Assembly (NCBI RefSeq): GCF_012489685.1 | Contig: NC_080044.1 | Location: 18,084,369-18,148,368 of the forward strand | Length of the DNA: 64,000 nucleotides | Source: Lotus japonicus | Taxonomy: Eukaryota > Streptophyta > Magnoliopsida > Fabales > Fabaceae | Reading direction: 5' to 3' | Shown: positions 44,002 to 55,276 of the stretch, in pieces | Layout of the letters: each line of letters opens with the position of its first letter | Position numbering within the stretch: the stretch's first letter is position 1 | Translations under genes and position numbers: made by a program | The notes under the pieces: model-generated | Database searches by the model: none | What the model was told of the DNA's origin: nothing | The model's input: only the letters and a program-made list of their open reading frames with translations

Positions 44002-44444
44002 TTTGAAGAGGTTGAAGGTTTGAGGTAAAAGATGAAGTTTGAAGGATGAAGAGAGATCGAGAGAGAAATCAAGAAAGAGGCGGTTTTGAAAAGCAGAGAG
44101 TGCGAGAGTGAAAACCGGAAGTGAACGAGAACGTGTGTGTATAGTGGGTTTTATCAAATAACCGTTGTTGATTCAAAAAGCACTTTAAGATCAACGGTTG
44201 AAAATTAAAGATAGATAGTAACAGTAAAATACACAATCACACACAGGAGATAAACATATCTACACGCAATCATAACAGACTGTCACACGGGCACAAGGAA
44301 CTATGCATCAGAAATTCTGACACACGTGTTGTTGTCTCAGCTTCAGAGTCAGTACCAGTGGGCACACACACTCTGATTGAGTTACCTTCTGGACTAGACA
44401 TCTTCTGATCAAGAAGTATCATAGTCAGAGGTTCTGATCCATCT

Positions 44445-47400
44445 TCACTCTGGACAAAAGTCCATGTTTAGATTTTTCAGAATAAAATTAAATCTATCCT
44501 CTGCTAAGGGCTTTGTAAAGATATCTGCCCATTGATGGTCAGTATCAACAAACTTCAGAAGAAGTACGCCCTTCTGTACATAATCTCTAATAAAGTGATA
44601 CTTTACCTCAATGTGCTTTGCCCTTGAATGCAAGATAGGATTCTTGCTCAACGAGATTGCAGCAGTGTTATCACAATAAATTGGGATATTGCTCTCAAGG
44701 ATCTGATAATCCTCCAGCTGATGTTTCATCCAGAGCATCTGAGTGCTGCATATTGCTGCTGAGATATATTCTGCCTCTGCAGTTGATAGTGCAATGGTTG
44801 ATTGCCTCTTGCTTGCCCATGAGACTAGATTGCTTCCCAGAAATTGACAATTTCCAGAAGTACTTTTTCTCTCTGTTCTATCTCCAGCATAATCAGCATC
44901 ACAATAACCTGAAAGCTTATACTCTGATGTTTTCTTATACATCAAGCCAAGGTTAGTGGTGCCTTTCAGATACCTTAGGATCCTCTTAACAGCAGTTAAG
45001 TGGGTTTCCCTTGGATCTGATTGGAAACGAGCACATAAGTGAACACTAAATAATATGTCTGGCCTAGATGCAGTTAAGTATAGAAGTGAACCTATCATTC
45101 CACGATAGAGCTTCTGACATACTTTACCACTTTTATCTTCTTTCTCCAAAATGCATGTAGGATGCATTGGAGTCTTGGCCACTGTAGATTCCAGCATATT
45201 GAACTTCTTCATAAGTTCTTTAGTGTACTTGCTCTGATGGATATATGTTCCTTCTGGTGTTTGATCAACTTGTATTCCCAGAAAGTACTTTAATTCTCCC
45301 ATCATACTCATCTCAAATTCAGCCTGCATCATCTCAGAAAATTCTTTGCATAGAGATTGATTAGCAGAACCAAATATAATATCATCAACATAAATTTGCA
45401 CAATTAAGATATCATCTTTATAAGTCTTGCAAAAAAGAGTTGTATCTACTTTACCCCTTACAAACTCATTCTCCAGAAGGAATGAGCTAAGTCTCTCATA
45501 CCATGCTCTGGGAGCTTGCTTCAGACCGTAGAGTGATTTCTTCAATTTGAACACATGGTCTGGTTTCTTTTCATCTTCAAAGCCTGGGGGTTGATGAACA
45601 TAGACTTCCTCTGAGATATAACCATTTAGGAAGGCACTCTTTACGTCCATCTGATGTAGAACTATGTTGTGATTTACTGAGAAAGAGATCAACAGTCTGA
45701 TTGCCTCCAGTCTTGCTACCGGAGCAAATGTTTCAGTGTAGTCTATTCCTTCCTGCTGGCTGTAGCCTTGAGCAACTAGCCTTGCCTTGTTTCTGACTAC
45801 TTCTCCTTTCTCATTTAGCTTGTTTCTGAATACCCATTTCGTTCCAATAACATGAACATTCTCAGGCTTCTTCACTAAGCTCCAAACATCGTTCTTGGAA
45901 AATTGATTCAATTCTTCTTCCATGGCTAGAATCCAATCCTTGTCCTGAAGAGCTTCATCTATGGACTTGGGTTCAATTAAGGACACCAATCCTTTCAGAC
46001 TCAGCAAGGTCTCTTCAGAGGGTCTGAAGGCAGATCTGGTTCTGACTGGTTCGTCTTTGTTGCCCAGAATCAATTCCTTAGGGTGAGCTGCAGTGATTCT
46101 GCTCTTCTTCAGAGTTTGTGAGTTAGAGGGACCAGCTTCTTCCTCTGGTTCATCTTCCTCTGGCTCAACTTCCTCTGGAGCTTTGCCTTTGTCAGAAACA
46201 TTAATGCTTAAATCTGCAAACTTTTCAACTAGCTTTGACTGGTCAGAGTCAAGCTTATCATCAAATCTAACATGAATAGATTCTTCAATAGTCTTAGCAT
46301 CAGTATTATAAAATCTAAAACCTTTAGATCTATCAGAATAACCAAGTAATAGACACTTAGAAGACTTAGCATCAAATTTATGCAATCTATCCTTAGTATT
46401 GAGAACATAACAAACACAGCCAAAAGGATGAAAATAAGAAATGTTGGGTTTTATGTTCTTCCACAATTCATAAGGAGTCTTATTCAGAATTGGTCTCACA
46501 GAGATTCTGTTCTGAATGTAACATGCTGTATTTACTGCCTCTGCCCAAAAGTGCTTAGCCATGCCAGTTTCTTGGAGCATGGTTCTAGCCATCTCCTGAA
46601 GAGTTCTGTTCTTCCTCTCAACAACACCATTTTGTTGAGGAGTTCTGGGACAAGAGAAATCATGTGCAATTCCATAGGAATCAAACAGACTCTCAAACTT
46701 GTCATTCTCAAACTCTCCACCATGGTCACTTCTGACACGCACAATCCTACAAGCCTTCTCGTTTTGCACTTGAGCAATGAAGGTAGAGAACACAGCATGA
46801 GACTCATCCTTGCGGGTTAGAAACTTTACCCATGTCCAGCGGCTATAGTCATCAACGATAACCATCCCATATCTCTTGCCACCTATAGACTCAGTTTTCA
46901 CTGGTCCAAAAAGGTCGATATGCAGAAGTTCCAACGGCCTTGAGGTTGAGACAACATTCTTTGCCTTGAAAGGGACTTTTGTGAATTTGCCTTTCTGACA
47001 TGCTTCACAAAGAGCGTCTGAAGCGAACTTCAGATTGGGTAAGCCCCTGACAAGGTTTAGCTTGCTCAGCTGAGAAATCTTTCTCATACTGGCATGCCCT
47101 AACCGTCTATGCCATACCCACTGCTCTTCATTAACAGACAGAAGGCACTTCACATTCTGAGCCTCCAACTCAGATAATCTGATCTTATAAATGTTGTTCT
47201 TCCTCTTGCTGTTAAACAGAACAGAGCCATCGATCTGACTTACAGCCCGGCAGGACTTTTGATTGAATATAACATCATAACCCTTGTCAGCTAATTGACT
47301 TATAGACAATAAGTTATGTGTTAAGCCGTCTACCAATAAAACATTATCAATGCATGGACTACTATCTACACAAATAGTACCAGTACCAACAATTTTACCC

Positions 47401-47549
47401 TTTTCATTTCCTCCGAAGCCAACTTCGCCTCCAGGCTTAAGTTTCAGCTCTCGGAACATACGCTTTTCTCCCGTCATGTGACGCGAGCATCCACTGTCCA
47501 GATACCATGATTGGTGTTTCGGTGGAGCTATCAAGGATATCTGCAACAT
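44445..47549 (-). CDS. Sirevirus pol: protease, integrase, reverse transcriptase, RNase H
   Basis: The frame of 1034 codons has the Copia order. Aspartic protease: [12 protein letters not shown] (Asp near residue 18). GAG-pre-integrase with the HHCC zinc site: HRRLGHAS, then CEACQKGK. Integrase core: [18 protein letters not shown] and [11 protein letters not shown] supply Asp, Asp and Glu. Reverse transcriptase: [31 protein letters not shown] and the catalytic YVDDIIFG. RNase [11 protein letters not shown], then AEAEYISA and CDNTAAI. No stop or shift interrupts it. Its frame is +1 relative to gag and starts just before the gag stop, so expression needs frameshifting, reinitiation or a separate message. 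Confidence 0.95.
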   Translation of the reverse strand: MLQISLIAPPKHQSWYLDSGCSRHMTGEKRMFRELKLKPGGEVGFGGNEKGKIVGTGTICVDSSPCIDNVLLVDGLTHNLLSISQLADKGYDVIFNQKSCRAVSQIDGSVLFNSKRKNNIYKIRLSELEAQNVKCLLSVNEEQWVWHRRLGHASMRKISQLSKLNLVRGLPNLKFASDALCEACQKGKFTKVPFKAKNVVSTSRPLELLHIDLFGPVKTESIGGKRYGMVIVDDYSRWTWVKFLTRKDESHAVFSTFIAQVQNEKACRIVRVRSDHGGEFENDKFESLFDSYGIAHDFSCPRTPQQNGVVERKNRTLQEMARTMLQETGMAKHFWAEAVNTACYIQNRISVRPILNKTPYELWKNIKPNISYFHPFGCVCYVLNTKDRLHKFDAKSSKCLLLGYSDRSKGFRFYNTDAKTIEESIHVRFDDKLDSDQSKLVEKFADLSINVSDKGKAPEEVEPEEDEPEEEAGPSNSQTLKKSRITAAHPKELILGNKDEPVRTRSAFRPSEETLLSLKGLVSLIEPKSIDEALQDKDWILAMEEELNQFSKNDVWSLVKKPENVHVIGTKWVFRNKLNEKGEVVRNKARLVAQGYSQQEGIDYTETFAPVARLEAIRLLISFSVNHNIVLHQMDVKSAFLNGYISEEVYVHQPPGFEDEKKPDHVFKLKKSLYGLKQAPRAWYERLSSFLLENEFVRGKVDTTLFCKTYKDDILIVQIYVDDIIFGSANQSLCKEFSEMMQAEFEMSMMGELKYFLGIQVDQTPEGTYIHQSKYTKELMKKFNMLESTVAKTPMHPTCILEKEDKSGKVCQKLYRGMIGSLLYLTASRPDILFSVHLCARFQSDPRETHLTAVKRILRYLKGTTNLGLMYKKTSEYKLSGYCDADYAGDRTERKSTSGNCQFLGSNLVSWASKRQSTIALSTAEAEYISAAICSTQMLWMKHQLEDYQILESNIPIYCDNTAAISLSKNPILHSRAKHIEVKYHFIRDYVQKGVLLLKFVDTDHQWADIFTKPLAEDRFNFILKNLNMDFCPE

Positions 47550-47556
47550 AGATGAT

Positions 47557-49347
47557 CTAGTCCTTAGGTACCCACTTTCTGGGTCCTCTTTTGTTAGTTA
47601 CCCCAGAGGTTCTGATCACCTTGGGTGTCTCAACATAATATTTTAAAGGAATATTTGCATGATATTTAGTCATAGAGAAAGATCCCTTTTTAAGAGGGTT
47701 TTTAGCAATTTTAGCAGGTACAGGATCAGGCAATATGGTACCAGAGGGAACAAAGCATTCATACAAGGATTTAGCTTTAGACACAGAAGGCTCATTTCTA
47801 ATTGGTTTAGAATAGCCAATGCCATGCATTCCATTTCTGCTTACGCCATAGATCATTGAAGCCATTAAGCTTCTATCCACGCTTTTAGCTAGGAATCTTT
47901 GAAAAGACTTTTCATACTTAGATTCATTTCTACAATCAGAGGCATCACAGGCAACAATTTCTTCTAACTTAGCAATCTGGTTCTTAAGCACAGAGTTAGA
48001 ATTTACCAAAGCATAATTTTCATTTTTCAAATCAGAAATAATTTTCTCATGTTCAGAAGGAGTCTTAGAGACAGCAGATAAGTTCTTTTTCAACTTTTTA
48101 TGCTTAGACAATAAAGAGTTATACTTATCCATGATATCAGACAAAGCATGTTTCAGTTCAGAGGTAGAGAAGGAAGCGAATACCTCATTTTCATCGTCTG
48201 AGTTAGGATCTCCTTCTGATTCTGAGTCAGAGTCAACAGCTTCCTTTGACTCTGCTCCTTTGTCTTTGACAATGGCCATGAGTCCTTGGACTTCACCATC
48301 AGAGTCAACATCCTCTGACTCTGATTCATCGAATGTCACCATCAGACTCTTCTTGGTCTTGAAGTGCTTCTTTGGCTTCTTGTCTTTCTTCAACTTTGGA
48401 CAATCACTTTTGTAGTGTCCAGATTCTTTGCACTCAAAACATGTGACTTCCTTGATTGAAGACTTCTTCTGGCCTGAGGACTCATACTTGCCTTTTGCCT
48501 TTCCAGAGCCTTTGAACTTGCTCTGCCTGTGCTTCCAGATGCGGTTGAGTCTCTTGGAGATCAGAGTCAGCTCATCTTCATCAGAATCTTCTGATGCTTC
48601 TTCAGATTCTTCTTCTTCAGCTTGAAGAGCCTTTGACTTCTCAACCTTAGCCTTTTCAGATTTGGATTTCAAGGCTATGGACTTTTTCCTCAGATCTTGC
48701 ATCTCTGAGCGTTTCAGCTCATGGCATTTCAAAATGATGATGAGTTCTTCTAAACTCATATTCTCAACGTCTCTCGTGAGCTCTATTGAAGTCACCAAAG
48801 GCATCCAGCTTTCAGGAAGACACCTGATGACCCTTATGACATGATCTTTTGTTGTGTAGCTCTTGTTGAGAGGTCGTATGCCAGCTACAAGCAATTGAAA
48901 TCTGGAGAACATTTCTTCAATGGACTCATTTGGCTCCATGATGAAGGATTCATACTTTTGGATCAAAGACAATGCCTTTGATTCTTTGACTTTCTTGTTT
49001 CCTTCATGAGACATCTTCAGAGAATCAAAAATGCCTTTAGCAAACTCACGATCTGTAATCTTCTGGTACTCCTCATAGGAAATAGCACTTAGAAGAATTG
49101 CTCTTGCTTTGTGATGTTGTGAGTACAGCTTCTTTTGATCTGCAGTCATCTCTGACCTTGGGATCTTCTTGCCATCTGCATCAACTGGACGCTCATAGCC
49201 ATCCACAATAATATCCCAGAGATCTGCATCGAAACCCAGAAAGAAACTTTCCAGTCTATCTTTCCAATATTCGAACCTTTGACCATCGAACATAGGAGGC
49301 TTTGCGTTGTAACCATCTCTTTGAGTTTCACTGGTGGTGGCAGCCAT
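47557..49347 (-). CDS. Sirevirus gag polyprotein
   Basis: The 596-residue capsid/nucleocapsid protein begins [23 protein letters not shown]4219/UBN2 capsid sequences follow ([55 protein letters not shown]). One CCHC zinc knuckle, [14 protein letters not shown], lies near residue 310. A long acidic tail with a coiled coil ([21 protein letters not shown]) is typical of the Sirevirus gag extension. It ends in KWVPKD with a TAG stop. The leader from the primer site to the ATG is only about 58 nt. It packages the element RNA. Confidence 0.93.
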   Translation of the reverse strand: MAATTSETQRDGYNAKPPMFDGQRFEYWKDRLESFFLGFDADLWDIIVDGYERPVDADGKKIPRSEMTADQKKLYSQHHKARAILLSAISYEEYQKITDREFAKGIFDSLKMSHEGNKKVKESKALSLIQKYESFIMEPNESIEEMFSRFQLLVAGIRPLNKSYTTKDHVIRVIRCLPESWMPLVTSIELTRDVENMSLEELIIILKCHELKRSEMQDLRKKSIALKSKSEKAKVEKSKALQAEEEESEEASEDSDEDELTLISKRLNRIWKHRQSKFKGSGKAKGKYESSGQKKSSIKEVTCFECKESGHYKSDCPKLKKDKKPKKHFKTKKSLMVTFDESESEDVDSDGEVQGLMAIVKDKGAESKEAVDSDSESEGDPNSDDENEVFASFSTSELKHALSDIMDKYNSLLSKHKKLKKNLSAVSKTPSEHEKIISDLKNENYALVNSNSVLKNQIAKLEEIVACDASDCRNESKYEKSFQRFLAKSVDRSLMASMIYGVSRNGMHGIGYSKPIRNEPSVSKAKSLYECFVPSGTILPDPVPAKIAKNPLKKGSFSMTKYHANIPLKYYVETPKVIRTSGVTNKRGPRKWVPKD

Positions 49348-49405
49348 TGTTTTTCACACCGGCCCGGATCACTGAACACTGTTAGGTGTGGTAATCAGAA
49401 CTTGC

Positions 49406-49417
49406 GCTCTGATACCA
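49406..49417 (-). other. Primer binding site for initiator tRNA-Met
   Basis: On the minus strand TGGTATCAGAGC lies two bases after the LTR end GATCCTACA. It is complementary to the 3' end of tRNA-iMet, the usual Copia primer. Confidence 0.9.
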
Positions 49418-49419
49418 CT

Positions 49420-49558
49420 TGTAGGATCATGCGCTTACCACTACGCCAAAACCAATTGGTGTTAGTGAGGGCGCAACGTTATTTCTTATAGCGTAGCAGA
49501 CAGCGCCCCGTTTCGAATGCTACCTGCAGGCAGGATGCTGGCCCACCTGGACCCAACA
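49420..49558 (-). repeat. 5' LTR (139 bp) of the Sirevirus-like element
   Basis: This copy matches 39821-39959 except for two transitions in the first 15 plus-strand bases. It is flanked on the right by TTAAG, the target duplication. Confidence 0.9.
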
Positions 49559-50212
49559 TTAAGGGAATAAAAAGATATGACTCTTTTAAGGTACGAGGTT
49601 TTCTCTTTCACTTGGCAGAATTTATGGCTTGTGTTTGATACTTAGGAATGTCTGCTTGAGCTTTTAATGCTGTTGAGAAGTTTGAAATGAATGCTTGAAT
49701 GCTTGAATTCTCAGAGTTAATTCTTATTCCTTCAGATCTTCAAGATTGTCTTAAATACTTGCTTGCTAGTGTTGTAACCGTTGTGAAATAAAATCCAACC
49801 GTTGAGATAGCCGTTAAAGGTTGATATCGGACCGTTGATTCAAAAGGCTTGGTTGGTAGCTTCATTAAATGTTACTTCTGAAGAAAGTCTATCCTTTAGC
49901 TCAAAAGGTGATGTTTGTCAGCTAGTAGGTGGTGAGAGACTTTGGGCTACTTTTCAGACATTAGACAATTTGGCAATTTGATGTTGACGGATTGTACTTT
50001 CCCTTGTTGGTCAGCGTGCCTTTTGCTGAAGTAAATTTGTCTTCATGTGTTTTAGTTTGAATGAGATTCAAATAGTTGTCATTGGATTTGAATGTGGGAC
50101 AACCGGTTGTAATCAAACTATGACTTTGGCGCTCAAAATACTTCTTGATATATCTGACTGATGATGTGGCATTGAACGGTCAGAGTCTTCACTAGGGTAC
50201 AGTGGAGGCAGA

Positions 50213-52132
50213 GTTACTTTTATTTTATGAGGAAAAATATCCTTTTAATAATTGATAGAACGTTGAAGCGTGTGACATATAGCCAAGTTTCTCCTGAAAT
50301 TGAGAACGTTATCAGTAGATAAATTTTCAATGAAACTTCTACTATAAAATTGTTATGATCAAAATAAGATTTTAAAAACGTTATGATGCGTTTGAACTTA
50401 ACAGACCGCAATCAACCTTATCACAAGGAGCCGCAATGATCCACAAAACACCCTCGCGTGCAAAGTAACTGTTTGTCTCTAACGGCACCATTGTTTTCAT
50501 GGTCCATAGTCTTAACTAGACCTATGTTCCATTAATTCACATTTACTTGCAAGCGATTAAATCTCGTTTCTCTGTGTTTAAGGCTCTAAAGTCAACCTAG
50601 AGTCTTACAACATACGTCAAATAACATAACGACAAAACAATCACAACCACAGTGGGAATTACAGCTGGATGAGCGACCCTTTTCACGATTACTCGAATAA
50701 GCATAAAACATCATATATGCATGAACATAATCATAATTTGCAAGCCTTTCAAATGCACAATCATGGCAAATTTATCAAACAAGATGTCTAACGACCTGTG
50801 CATGAAAACGAAAGAAAAGAATGGCCCGAACCCTTAAAACTAGGTTCGGCCGAACCATGTATATGGCTCAAGGGTTTTACAAAAAAAATTCTTCCTTTCT
50901 TTTCAACCTCACAAGCCTTAGTCCAGCCCCCAAACATCAATCTAATCACCCAAAATTTCCATATTTGAACAATCATCACTAATCATGTTGTAACAAGTGG
51001 AAAACAAGCCAAACTTAGCAAGTTGTCATAGGAACTTCACATAAAATCATAGATCCATGGAAAGTACAACAAATAGGGATTAGTAAACATGGTATTTCAA
51101 GCAAAAAGGTCCAGCAACTATCATGATCACAAAACTCATGCAAAAGCAATCAAGATCATGGCTTTTCTCATGGCAAATACCCTAGGCATTCTACCTTTCC
51201 TAAACCAGCCCTTACCTTGAATGAATGGTGATGGAAAAACAAAGGTTTGTGATGAAAAGAAGATCAACAAGTTGCTGTCCAAGCACTCTTCTCCTTGCTC
51301 TCCTAATCGACTTCTCTCTCTCTCGCTCACGTCCTTCTCTTTCTCTCTCGATCTCTCTCTCGTTCCCTCTTTCTTTCTCTCTTTTCTCTTCTCCTTTCTT
51401 GCTGTGTTTTACGTGAAAATAGTATGGGAGGCACTTCTAATTCTGATTGTAAAAGAAAAATAAGGTTTTCCCCCCTTTTTCTTTGCAAAACCGGCGGCCA
51501 AACACTCATGGGTTAGGGTTTTTTTGCTTTTCTTTCTCCTAATTCTTCACTAGTTGGCCCAAGCCCAAAATCAAATGGTCAACTAATAAACCACTCATTA
51601 ATCAGTAATTAACTCCCCTTAATCACTAATCAATCAGCATAAAAGCCAAACAAAAACCTTCCCCCATCACACATGTGGCCGACGGCCACAAGGAGCTTTA
51701 GGGTTCCAAAACCCTAATCTCTTTCTTCTCCCAAGCCCATGCCAAACAAGCCCACTTAGATCTTCCTCATACTTTACTTAAGCCCACAACCTCTGATTAG
51801 ACAATTAATCACTAATTAAAAGGATTAATACAAAATACACTTTCTTACTTTTAGCAAAATTCGTAAGAACTGTACAACCAGACCTACAGTCACTAAAACA
51901 TGCATATCTCGAGCTACAAAGGTCGGAATGACATGAAATCAACGCGAGAATTTAGCTAACTCAGAGAGCTACAACTCTCATGAAGGAAGCTTCTCAATAT
52001 TAGGTAGTTAAGACCTCTCAAAAATTCACCCAAAGTCACGGACAGATTTGCAAATAACTCAAACTTCACCAAAGCTTCACTTTTATTCAATACTTCACAT
52101 AAGTGATACAATAATAAGTTTAGGGTCTTACA
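50213..52132 (-). repeat. 3' LTR of a Tekay-type chromovirus, minus strand
   Basis: Read on the minus strand it begins TGTAAGACCCTAAACTTATT right after a polypurine stretch AAGGAGGGTGGTAT. The beginning is closely similar to the LTR start at 63886 (+). It has no gene. It includes a CT-rich microsatellite (about 51310-51390) and an inverted GGTTCGGCCGAACC near 50843. The left edge is uncertain and was placed where the Copia LTR seems to end. Confidence 0.6.
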
Positions 52133-52197
52133 ATACCACCCTCCTTAAAAATAGTTTCGACCTCGAAACTAGGGTTCTACAAATAACTCGGGATGGG
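52133..52197 (-). pseudogene. Last codons and polypurine tract of the split chromovirus pol
   Basis: The minus strand reads codons for P-E-L-F-V-E-P and TAG, then TTTCGAGGTCGAAAC. This continues the pol frame that breaks at 59472; the same words occur uninterrupted at 63826-63885 in the plus-strand element. The Athila-type element inserted inside this codon region. Confidence 0.85.
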
Positions 52198-53583
52198 TGT
52201 TGGTCAATCTGCAAGTGTACAGAATCTACCCGGTTTTAATTTATCGAACCACAGGGAATTGGTATGCGAATTCAGTTTAAGCCTCGAGTTCACGGTAGGA
52301 AAGCGAGTAAAATTCAGTTTTAAGGCTGATTCTTTAGGTGATTAATTAACAAGTAATTGAAATATAAGTGTGTGAAGAAAAATGGTGAGCATGCCTTGGG
52401 TTCTTGCTTAACTAATTCAGTTTTAGTCAACCTATACTATCCACAAAACTCTGAGTCTCTCCTTGATGCTCTAGCCTAATCAATCATCGATCGATGTCTC
52501 GCATAGACAATCCTCTCAAGTCAAAAGATAGGCACAATTCCTTGACAACCTAAACATTTGCTAAAGGCATAAAGCATGCGATTCAGGCCAACAAACCCCA
52601 ACCCTTTCTCTATTCCTAGTAGCAAGCATAGAAGAGGTAATCCCACAACAAGTCCCTAATCTATAACAAATTTCCGTTCTATTATAGAAAAGCATAAAGC
52701 TAGCACGCGTTCTAACTTGAAACATAAAGCATGGATATGGGATTCAAGGGTTTACTCAGAGGATTCATGAATAGAAATAGGAATTAAGATTAAAACATCA
52801 TAAGTCTTACAAAGAACCCAAAGCAAGAAGGCTTTAGCCAAGCATGGCTATAGAACCCATACAAGAAAGAAAGGATAAAACCTGGAACATGGACTTGGAG
52901 AAAGCTTCTCCTCAAGCTCCAGAGCCTAACCTTACTTCTAACTTATTTAGGAATGTATAGAAATGACAAAAAGTTACAAAAGAAATGACAAAAAGCCTAT
53001 TTATAGGCAAACAGGTCGAGTCTGGGCGCTCAGGCGCCAATTAAGCATGCCTGAGCGCCAATTCCAAGTGGAAAAAGTAGCTTCTGGAGGTAATTGGCGC
53101 TCAGGCGCTCAATAGGAGCGCTCAGGCACCAATTCCTCTCTAGCATGATGTAAACAACAAACCAATTGGCGCTCAGGCGCTCAACACAAGCGCCTGAGCG
53201 CTCTCTACATGCTAGAAAGCCTCTTGACCTTCTTCTTAACTCCCCTTTAAGCCTCCCTTCAATTTTCCAAGCCTTTTGGCATTCTTTCTTCATCAGTTTT
53301 CAGACCTAGCTGCTTGGGAACAAAGCAAGGAAAATATCTAGGATTTCCAAGAGTTTATTAGCACAAAAGACCCTCAATTCAAGTAGAAAAGATATGCAAG
53401 TCTTAAACTTATTTAAAACGCAAGAAAGGTCCCTATAAAACTATAAAATTACCAAAACAAAGTAAAAACACAAATAAAGATAAATATGCATGAGAATGCA
53501 TGAAACACTACATGAGACTCAACAAAAAGACTCAAAACTAACTAAGAAATGACCCTAAAAACACTACTAAAATAGGGTCATCA
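52198..53583 (-). repeat. 3' LTR of the Athila-type element
   Basis: It starts (plus-strand reading) TGTTGGTCAATCTGCAAGTG and ends AATAGGGTCATCA. At 53015-53210 it has many GGCGCTCAGGCGCC-type words in both orientations. Confidence 0.9.
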
Positions 53584-55276
53584 CACCACTATATTCAGCG
53601 ACAGCTTGCCCTCTAGCGTAAACAACACTCGCTTGCCCTCAAGCGCAAGAAATGCTCCCAAAACAAGTGCTCAACAACGAATACTTATCACAAAACCGGG
53701 GGATTTAGCAACCACAACTGGTTCCAAAAGAAAGACACAACAATCCACTTCATGCAACTTTTAGATAAAGGAGAGTGTAGAGTCCATCATGAGAAGCATA
53801 TAGATCTAAAATTCATAGGATGAGATATATACTAAGTGCACTGAGCACACAAGTAGTTCATAGGTTCTGGATATCATTCACTCAAGAGCAACAGAGATCA
53901 AACATGCACAAATTCAAAGAGACTTCACAAGGGTTGAAATGTTGGCTTGGTGAAGTACAAGGTGGTTGGTCCCTAAGGAAGACTAGGCTACAAAACTATT
54001 GAGTGTGGTCCAATCACATAACCTCGGAGCTTTCATCAACAAACTTTACAAGCACCAGTCTCTTGACCCCTTTCTCAACTTTCTTTTCTTTTCTTTTTTG
54101 CACTCCAACTTTGATTAGGAGTTCTTTTCTTTTTCTTTTTCTTCTTTTTCAATATTTTTCACTTGGGGCAAGAGACTATTTCACAAATTATTCAGTTCCA
54201 CAACAATTCAAGGACCATCACTCCCCAAAATCCAACCTATCATCCATCCCAATCATTTTAGCTAACAAAGAAATCTTTAATAGGCTCAAAAGGGACAACA
54301 AGGGACAAAAGTTCAAACCAACAAACTCTGAAGCTCAAAAACCCACGGGTCTCAATAATTGTGCAAGTATCACAAAGCATGCAAAGAGTGAAATCAATAC
54401 AGAACCAAGAAGTACAAGTGAGTCAGGATCCTCCAGGGAAATTTTATGGTGAAGGATCAAAGATGGACCCTTATGGACTCACACCAACTCTATCCTTAAG
54501 AAACACCCGGAAGACCGAATTCTCCTCCTCTCTTCCCCAAAAATATTTTCAAAACCAGCACAAGTAAGAGAGCATAACTACGGGCAAAAACATGTGAGTA
54601 TAGGGAAGTAAAGACCCAAAAATGACTCTAACAAAACAATGCATGATTAAAAGAAAAATAACAGCTACAAAAGAAAAATATGCAAAAATGCATGAGCTTA
54701 ACTAAGGGAAAGAGTCAACCTCCTTTACAAGTTACCATGGAGGCCTTAGACACACCTACTACTCCAGAATTCAGGCTCTCATTCCCTGCAAAATGCAACA
54801 AACAAACAAGCAAAAGAAAACAAGACTTGGGTTGTCTCCCAAGCAGCCCTAAGTTATAGTCCTAGGTGGACTCTCCTTCCTTTGGTGTTAGGAAGGAAAT
54901 TCCTTACCATCAATCTTTCTTCCCCATGTGCAAGGTAGGAACCTTGCACAAAACCTTTGGAACAATTCCTCCCAAAAGAGGGTATTATCTAAACCATCGT
55001 ACCAAATCCTTGCTCCCCCCCTTCAAGGAGTGAGGGAAGAGCTTAATCTTGAGTTCATTACTAGTCACACCTTCCATCTTTACAAGGTGACTAGCTTGAA
55101 TAAATCGGGCCATGTGGGCTTAGAAATTCTCATCTTTCGACCCCACATACTTGTTTTCACTAACAAGCTTAATGAGAGCTTGACTAAGCTCAACATCTTT
55201 TTCACTTACCTTGGGGGTCTCTCCTGAAGACCTGGACAAGTTGTTGATCATATCACAAAAAAAATCATCATTAAGG
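53584..55276 (-). other. Athila-type non-coding 3' internal region
   Basis: I find no supported frame. The region contains the CTTGGGAGACAACCCAAG palindrome-like motif (54824-54841) and low-complexity TTTTCTTTTT tracts near 54080-54150. Pol has been lost between this region and the protease. Confidence 0.6.

Larger units (their letters stand above)
39821..49558 (-). mobile_element. Complete Sirevirus-like Copia retrotransposon with 139-bp LTRs
   Basis: The borders are fixed by a 5-bp target duplication TTAAG on both sides and by two 139-bp LTRs (39821-39959 and 49420-49558) that differ at only two positions. In transcription order (minus strand) it has: LTR, primer site, gag (49347-47557), pol (47549-44445), envelope-like frame (44001-41152), antisense gene (40555-40947), A/G-rich tracts, a tRNA-iMet-like sequence (40070-40002), polypurine tract and LTR. 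All frames are open, so the element may be recent and possibly competent. Sireviruses normally carry LTRs of about 1 kb or more; LTRs of this size are typical of TRIM elements. Confidence 0.88.
39286..50212 (-). mobile_element. 5' LTR of the outer Copia element, split by a nested retrotransposon
   Basis: The LTR begins next to the primer site at 39286 and runs to 39820. It resumes after the nested element at 49564 and ends near 50212 (GGAGGCA; this edge is uncertain). The target duplication TTAAG (39816-39820 and 49559-49563) marks the interruption. Tandem ~25-bp units with GACTTCTCCAAGTATTAT lie at 39549-39690. Confidence 0.65.

Noticed and set aside
44657..44956. Plus-strand frame opposite the RNase H part of pol
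   Set aside because: It is a shadow of the conserved pol gene, unlike the antisense frame at 40555, which has no gene on the other strand.
51221..51509. Open frames rich in Ser/Leu or Arg/Glu
   Set aside because: They arise from the CT microsatellite in a chromovirus LTR.
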